Positions 33,612 to 36,262 of a stretch of 36,262 bases of DNA are shown one piece after another. Each line of letters opens with the position of its first letter. Position 1 is the first letter of the stretch. Under the pieces are notes generated by a model. It did no database searches. It was not told the origin of the DNA and worked only from the letters and a program-made list of their open reading frames with translations. Origin of the DNA: Ruminococcaceae bacterium UBA2854. Its GTDB lineage: Bacteria > Bacillota > Clostridia > Oscillospirales > Acutalibacteraceae. A program made the translations under genes and the position numbers. Where the stretch lies: contig DEFK01000041.1 in assembly GCA_002350765.1 (NCBI GenBank), positions 1 through 36,262 of the forward strand, given 5' to 3'.

Positions 33612-33648
33612 AAAAAAAACGCCGCAGTCTCCGCTGCGGCGTTTTTTT
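33612..33648. terminator. Strong bidirectional-looking terminator
   Basis: A perfect GC-rich 9-bp stem (33619-33627 with 33634-33642) has a 6-base loop, an A-run before it and a T-run after it. The stem can extend through the A/T tracts. It is the nearest terminator for the asparaginase transcript, 243 bases past the stop. Confidence 0.85.
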
Positions 33649-33760
33649 ATTTTTTTATTTTCCACGTCAATCGTGAGCGTTCCTATTTTAAATTTATATC
33701 CCCCGTACGTTTATTATCCTATGAAGTTTTGGAGACTTGGGATACGTTCATCTATTCTAT

Positions 33761-33788
33761 TCTTAACTCTTAATTCTTAACTCTTAAC
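33761..33788. repeat. Four tandem copies of heptamer TCTTAAY
   Basis: TCTTAAC, TCTTAAT, TCTTAAC and TCTTAAC follow without gaps. A fifth TCTTAAC occurs at 33947-33953 within the second direct repeat copy. Confidence 0.85.
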
Positions 33789-33978
33789 TAAACCATATCC
33801 CCCGTACTTAGTCATCGCCTGTCATTCTGAGCGGAGCGTTAGCGAAGTCGAAGAATCTTTAAGGTTTAAGATCCTTCGGCACGGCACTTTGTGCCTACTC
33901 AGGATGACATCTTTGATGTCAGTTTTGGATAAGGAGGATTCTTCACTCTTAACTAAACCATATTCCCCGTACCTTAGT
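33780..33978. repeat. REP/MITE-like palindrome bounded by 33-34 bp direct repeats
   Basis: Direct repeat A (33780-33812) and B (33945-33978) differ by one substitution and one inserted C. Both read ACTCTTAACTAAACCATAT, then a C/T-CCCCGTAC core and TTAGT. Between them, TGTCATTCTGAG (33820-33831) pairs with CTCAGGATGACA (33898-33909), GTCGAAGAATCTT pairs with AAGATCCTTCGGC, and a small hairpin GGCAC-TTT-GTGCC follows. Mismatches are of G-U type, so an RNA fold would survive. The end sequence resembles short palindromic elements scattered in many bacterial genomes. A third ATATCCCCCGTAC core is at 33696-33708. There is no ORF. Confidence 0.75.
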
Positions 33979-34016
33979 ACCTCTTTCAAGTTAAAGATAT
34001 AGTATCTATACTAATT

Positions 34017-34187
34017 TTACTTTTCATCCTCGGGCAGATACGGGTATATATCCATATACGCGTCGAGCTCGTCCTCGCTTTGCGGTTCACTGGGAATAAG
34101 CCCTGTTAAGTCATAAACCGACGCTCCTACTCCGTACTCCTCGTCGTCAGGGTTTACGGGATAATCGCGGTATTGTTCTTCATCCAT
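34017..34187 (-). CDS. Small acidic protein (56 aa)
   Basis: Minus-strand ATG at 34187 and TAA at 34019-34017. It begins MDEEQYRDYPVNPDDEEYGV and ends YLPEDEK. It is strongly acidic and soluble, without cysteines or a membrane span. A good agaggtg ribosome site and a TATAAT box at 34211-34206 lie upstream. I do not recognise it. The ORF is supported by start signals and by its biased, non-random composition. It is divergent from the metallophosphoesterase gene. Confidence 0.65.
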   Translation of the reverse strand: MDEEQYRDYPVNPDDEEYGVGASVYDLTGLIPSEPQSEDELDAYMDIYPYLPEDEK

Positions 34188-34263
34188 TAAAATCACCTCT
34201 GAAATATTATATGATTATTTTTTCTTCTTTTAGTAGGAAAATACTGTTATTTTATAAAAATTA

Positions 34264-34272
34264 TGTTATTAT
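34264..34272 (+). promoter_or_regulatory. Extended -10 promoter of the metallophosphoesterase gene
   Basis: TGTTATTAT (TGn plus TATTAT) lies 18 bases before the ATG at 34291. The candidate -35 (CTGTTA, 34244-34249) is poor at 17-bp spacing. gaggtgg at 34281-34287 is the ribosome site, which would leave a very short leader. Confidence 0.45.
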
Positions 34273-34290
34273 ATAAAAGTGAGGTGGATT

Positions 34291-36234
34291 ATGAAAAGAT
34301 TATTTAAAACGATTTCTGTTTTTTTATCAATACTTATAACCCTGTCAGGCGTAACGCTTATCCCCGTTTTTTCAGCGGGCAAGCTCAGCTACACCTTTAC
34401 GGGTGATGAAAAAAATAAGGCGGGCTACGCCGAAGGTAAAATCACGCTCTCGTCCGTTCCCGACGGCGAATACACTCTATACTGGGCGGACAGCGAAAAA
34501 GCGCTCGACGGCTTTTACCCTATCGCTAAGATTAAAAACGGCGGTACGTTCAGCTTTAAAGACCACAACGCTATTCCCGCGGGCGCGTCAAAGCTTATCG
34601 CCTGCGCGGGAAAAGATACTTCGGTAAAAAACGCCGCCGCTATTTACGATATTCCCGCCGCTAAACGGCTTAAATATAAATCCTCCGACGCTAACTACAC
34701 GTTTATGAATTACTCGGATATTCATATCGATCAGGCGTCAAATCAATACTATAAATACTCGGAGCTCCACTTTAAAAAAGCTCTCGAAACCGCCGCTAAA
34801 AGAAAAGCCGACTTTATAGTTACCGCGGGTGATAATATTACCAACGCCGAAGGCCCTGGTAAAGAATTTAACAAATACCAGACTATTCTCGCCGACTCGG
34901 ATTACACGGGCTATGTCTACGAAGCGAGCGGCAACCACGAGCTTAAAAAAGGCGATCGAAAAGACCTGCTAAGCACCTTTATTACGGCGACAGGGCTCGA
35001 CGGAAAGAAAGACACGATTAAAAGGAACAAGCCCTACTACTCCGTAACCGAGCCGAAAACAGGCGATTTATTCATTTTTATGGCGCTTGAGTTTTTATTC
35101 AGTCCATACGAGGGCGACGAGTTCACGAACGAACAGCTCGACTGGTTCGAAAATCTTCTTAAAGAAAACTATAAAAAGAATAAAAATATCTTCCTGATTC
35201 AGCACGCCTTAATCGAGGGCTACGGCGCGGGCGATGACGAGGACAATTTCTACACCGTTCCGCTCAGCACAAAATATAAAACCACAATCCGTTTCAGGGA
35301 TATAATCGAGAAGTATAAAAACATCACGTGGATTTCGGGACACACCCATATCGCCCTTAAATACGGCTACAACTACTCGAATATGAACGATTTCTCGTGC
35401 AATATGATTCACGACAGCTCGGTATGCTGTCCTACCCTGCTTAATTACAACAGCCACAATTTAAGCTACGCCGCCGCGAGCGACGAGGAATACAAGGACT
35501 TAACCGAGGGCTACTACGTTCAGGTATTCGACGACGCGAGTATTTACTACGGCGAGAACCTCTACCACAACAAAATCCATCCCTCCGCGACATATATAAT
35601 AAACGGCGGACGAACTTCGTTTAAACAAACCACCGAAACTATTTCCGAGAGCAAAAATGTATTCAATACAGATATTGACTCTTTCGGCAAAACTTATATC
35701 TCTAATCCCAAGTCCTTATTCTGTACAAATGTCACCTCCGACGATATTAAAGCTATGTGTGATAAAGCGAAAACGCTGCTCGACGAAACCTACTGCTTCA
35801 GCTCGTACAACGACTACGCGGATTTAAAGAGAGCCGTAAAAACCGCTCCCGCCGCCGATAATAAGAACGAAGCGTACAGACAGCTTTGCGAGGCGTATAA
35901 AAGATTAAACGAATATACCGAAGCGGGAAATATAACCCTTTACTTTACCAACACCAACGAATGGAAAGACGTATACGCCAAGCTTTTCTCCGATAAATTC
36001 AACAACGGTAACAAGGGCGAAAAAATGACCTTCGTCAAAAAGGATATCGACGGCTACGGCGTATATAAAATAGATTTCAATTTCCATAAATACAACCAGG
36101 TCGTTTTCTCCGACGGAACAGATAAGGAGATAAGTGAAACCCAGACTATAAGCGGAGATAACAACAAGCTCTACTACCTTAACAACAACGACCCCTTCGC
36201 TCCGTATTATGTATATTTAAAAAACTATGAATAA
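34291..36234 (+). CDS. Secreted metallophosphoesterase with C-terminal CBM26-like module
   Basis: A 647-residue exported protein. The signal peptide covers about 1-29 (MKRLFKTISVFLSILITL onward). A beta-rich N-domain lies at about 30-135. The calcineurin-like phosphoesterase domain at about 138-400 has all metal motifs: NYSDIHID (DxH), TAGDN, SGNHEL, IQHALIEG and WISGHTHIAL. A helical linker follows. Residues about 550-647 resemble starch-binding CBM26 modules: ITLYFTNTNEWKDVYA, EKMTFVKKDIDGYGVYKIDF and QVVFSDGTDKEI. The tryptophan usually found in the second strand is replaced (VYAKLF), so starch binding is uncertain. It could hydrolyse phosphate esters at a glycan surface. The ATG at 34291 was chosen for the gaggtgg site; the upstream GTG would place it inside the ORF. 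Confidence 0.85.
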   Translation: MKRLFKTISVFLSILITLSGVTLIPVFSAGKLSYTFTGDEKNKAGYAEGKITLSSVPDGEYTLYWADSEKALDGFYPIAKIKNGGTFSFKDHNAIPAGASKLIACAGKDTSVKNAAAIYDIPAAKRLKYKSSDANYTFMNYSDIHIDQASNQYYKYSELHFKKALETAAKRKADFIVTAGDNITNAEGPGKEFNKYQTILADSDYTGYVYEASGNHELKKGDRKDLLSTFITATGLDGKKDTIKRNKPYYSVTEPKTGDLFIFMALEFLFSPYEGDEFTNEQLDWFENLLKENYKKNKNIFLIQHALIEGYGAGDDEDNFYTVPLSTKYKTTIRFRDIIEKYKNITWISGHTHIALKYGYNYSNMNDFSCNMIHDSSVCCPTLLNYNSHNLSYAAASDEEYKDLTEGYYVQVFDDASIYYGENLYHNKIHPSATYIINGGRTSFKQTTETISESKNVFNTDIDSFGKTYISNPKSLFCTNVTSDDIKAMCDKAKTLLDETYCFSSYNDYADLKRAVKTAPAADNKNEAYRQLCEAYKRLNEYTEAGNITLYFTNTNEWKDVYAKLFSDKFNNGNKGEKMTFVKKDIDGYGVYKIDFNFHKYNQVVFSDGTDKEISETQTISGDNNKLYYLNNNDPFAPYYVYLKNYE

Positions 36235-36236
36235 AA

Positions 36237-36262
36237 AAACGGGGCTGTCGCAAAATGAAGCG
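36237..36262 (+). terminator. Terminator hairpin cut by the window edge
   Basis: An A-run and the left arm GGGGCTGTCGC are followed by AAAATGAA and the first bases of the right arm (GCG). It lies just past the phosphoesterase stop codon. The full stem is outside the window, so the call is partial. Confidence 0.5.

Noticed and set aside
33761..33788. CRISPR array or phase-variable tract
   Set aside because: Units of 7 bases without spacers are not CRISPR, and no promoter or coding frame is affected, so phase variation is unsupported.
33820..33909. tRNA or other structured RNA gene
   Set aside because: The palindrome has no tRNA arms or CCA end and fits a REP/MITE-type repeat better.

Overview
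The window looks like a chromosomal surface-glycan region from a low-to-moderate GC Gram-positive gut Clostridium relative, most likely a Ruminococcus-type Oscillospiraceae. This is inference. The supporting signs are strong Shine-Dalgarno sites, sigma-A-type promoters, a sortase, a CpsC/CpsD-type chain-length and tyrosine-kinase pair, a small DUF6472-like protein, a cohesin-like domain and a starch-binding-like (CBM26-type) module. No tRNA, rRNA, CRISPR array or transposase was seen.

Layout. (1) 57-3526, minus strand: two paralogous secreted fibronectin-III proteins with a copied promoter block, and a membrane-anchored cohesin-like protein. (2) 3658-4550: a LOG-family phosphoribohydrolase with a 57-aa DUF6472-like protein, converging on a 42-aa membrane peptide. 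(3) 4601-8302: two paralogous PF14907-type nucleotidyltransferase genes on opposite strands, flanking UDP-galactopyranose mutase (glf). (4) 8419-27920, minus strand: a 16-gene exopolysaccharide/capsule operon. From promoter to end it encodes the CpsC/YveK-like adaptor, BY-kinase, priming glycosylphosphotransferase, GT2, pyruvyltransferase, SDR, MenD-like TPP enzyme, two GT4 enzymes, a five-bladed propeller protein, GT2, Wzy-like polymerase, pyruvyltransferase, a pyruvyltransferase-ferredoxin-FrhB fusion, Wzx-like flippase and a membrane acyltransferase. (5) 28226-33369, plus strand, divergent from the operon: a secreted protein with a C-terminal anchor, a sortase, an uncharacterised membrane protein, two more FN3 proteins and an asparaginase-family enzyme. 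(6) 33370-34016: a non-coding stretch with a strong terminator, heptamer repeats and a REP/MITE-like palindrome between 33-34 bp direct repeats. (7) 34017-36234: a 56-aa acidic protein and a secreted metallophosphoesterase with a C-terminal CBM26-like module. A truncated hairpin closes the window.

How the parts may work together (inference): the operon builds a lipid-linked repeat unit that is primed by the polyprenyl glycosylphosphotransferase, extended by four glycosyltransferases, flipped and polymerised. Glf could supply galactofuranose. Three pyruvyltransferase-family proteins suggest an acidic, pyruvylated polymer, and an acyltransferase could add acyl groups. The lysine-rich FN3 proteins on both sides could bind such an anionic coat, and the sortase could anchor its neighbour in it.

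The parts I find least explained are the MenD-like/SDR pair inside the glycan operon, the pyruvyltransferase-FrhB fusion, the cytosolic propeller protein, the twin nucleotidyltransferases around glf, and a perfect 21-bp inverted repeat whose loop holds a start codon and ribosome site.
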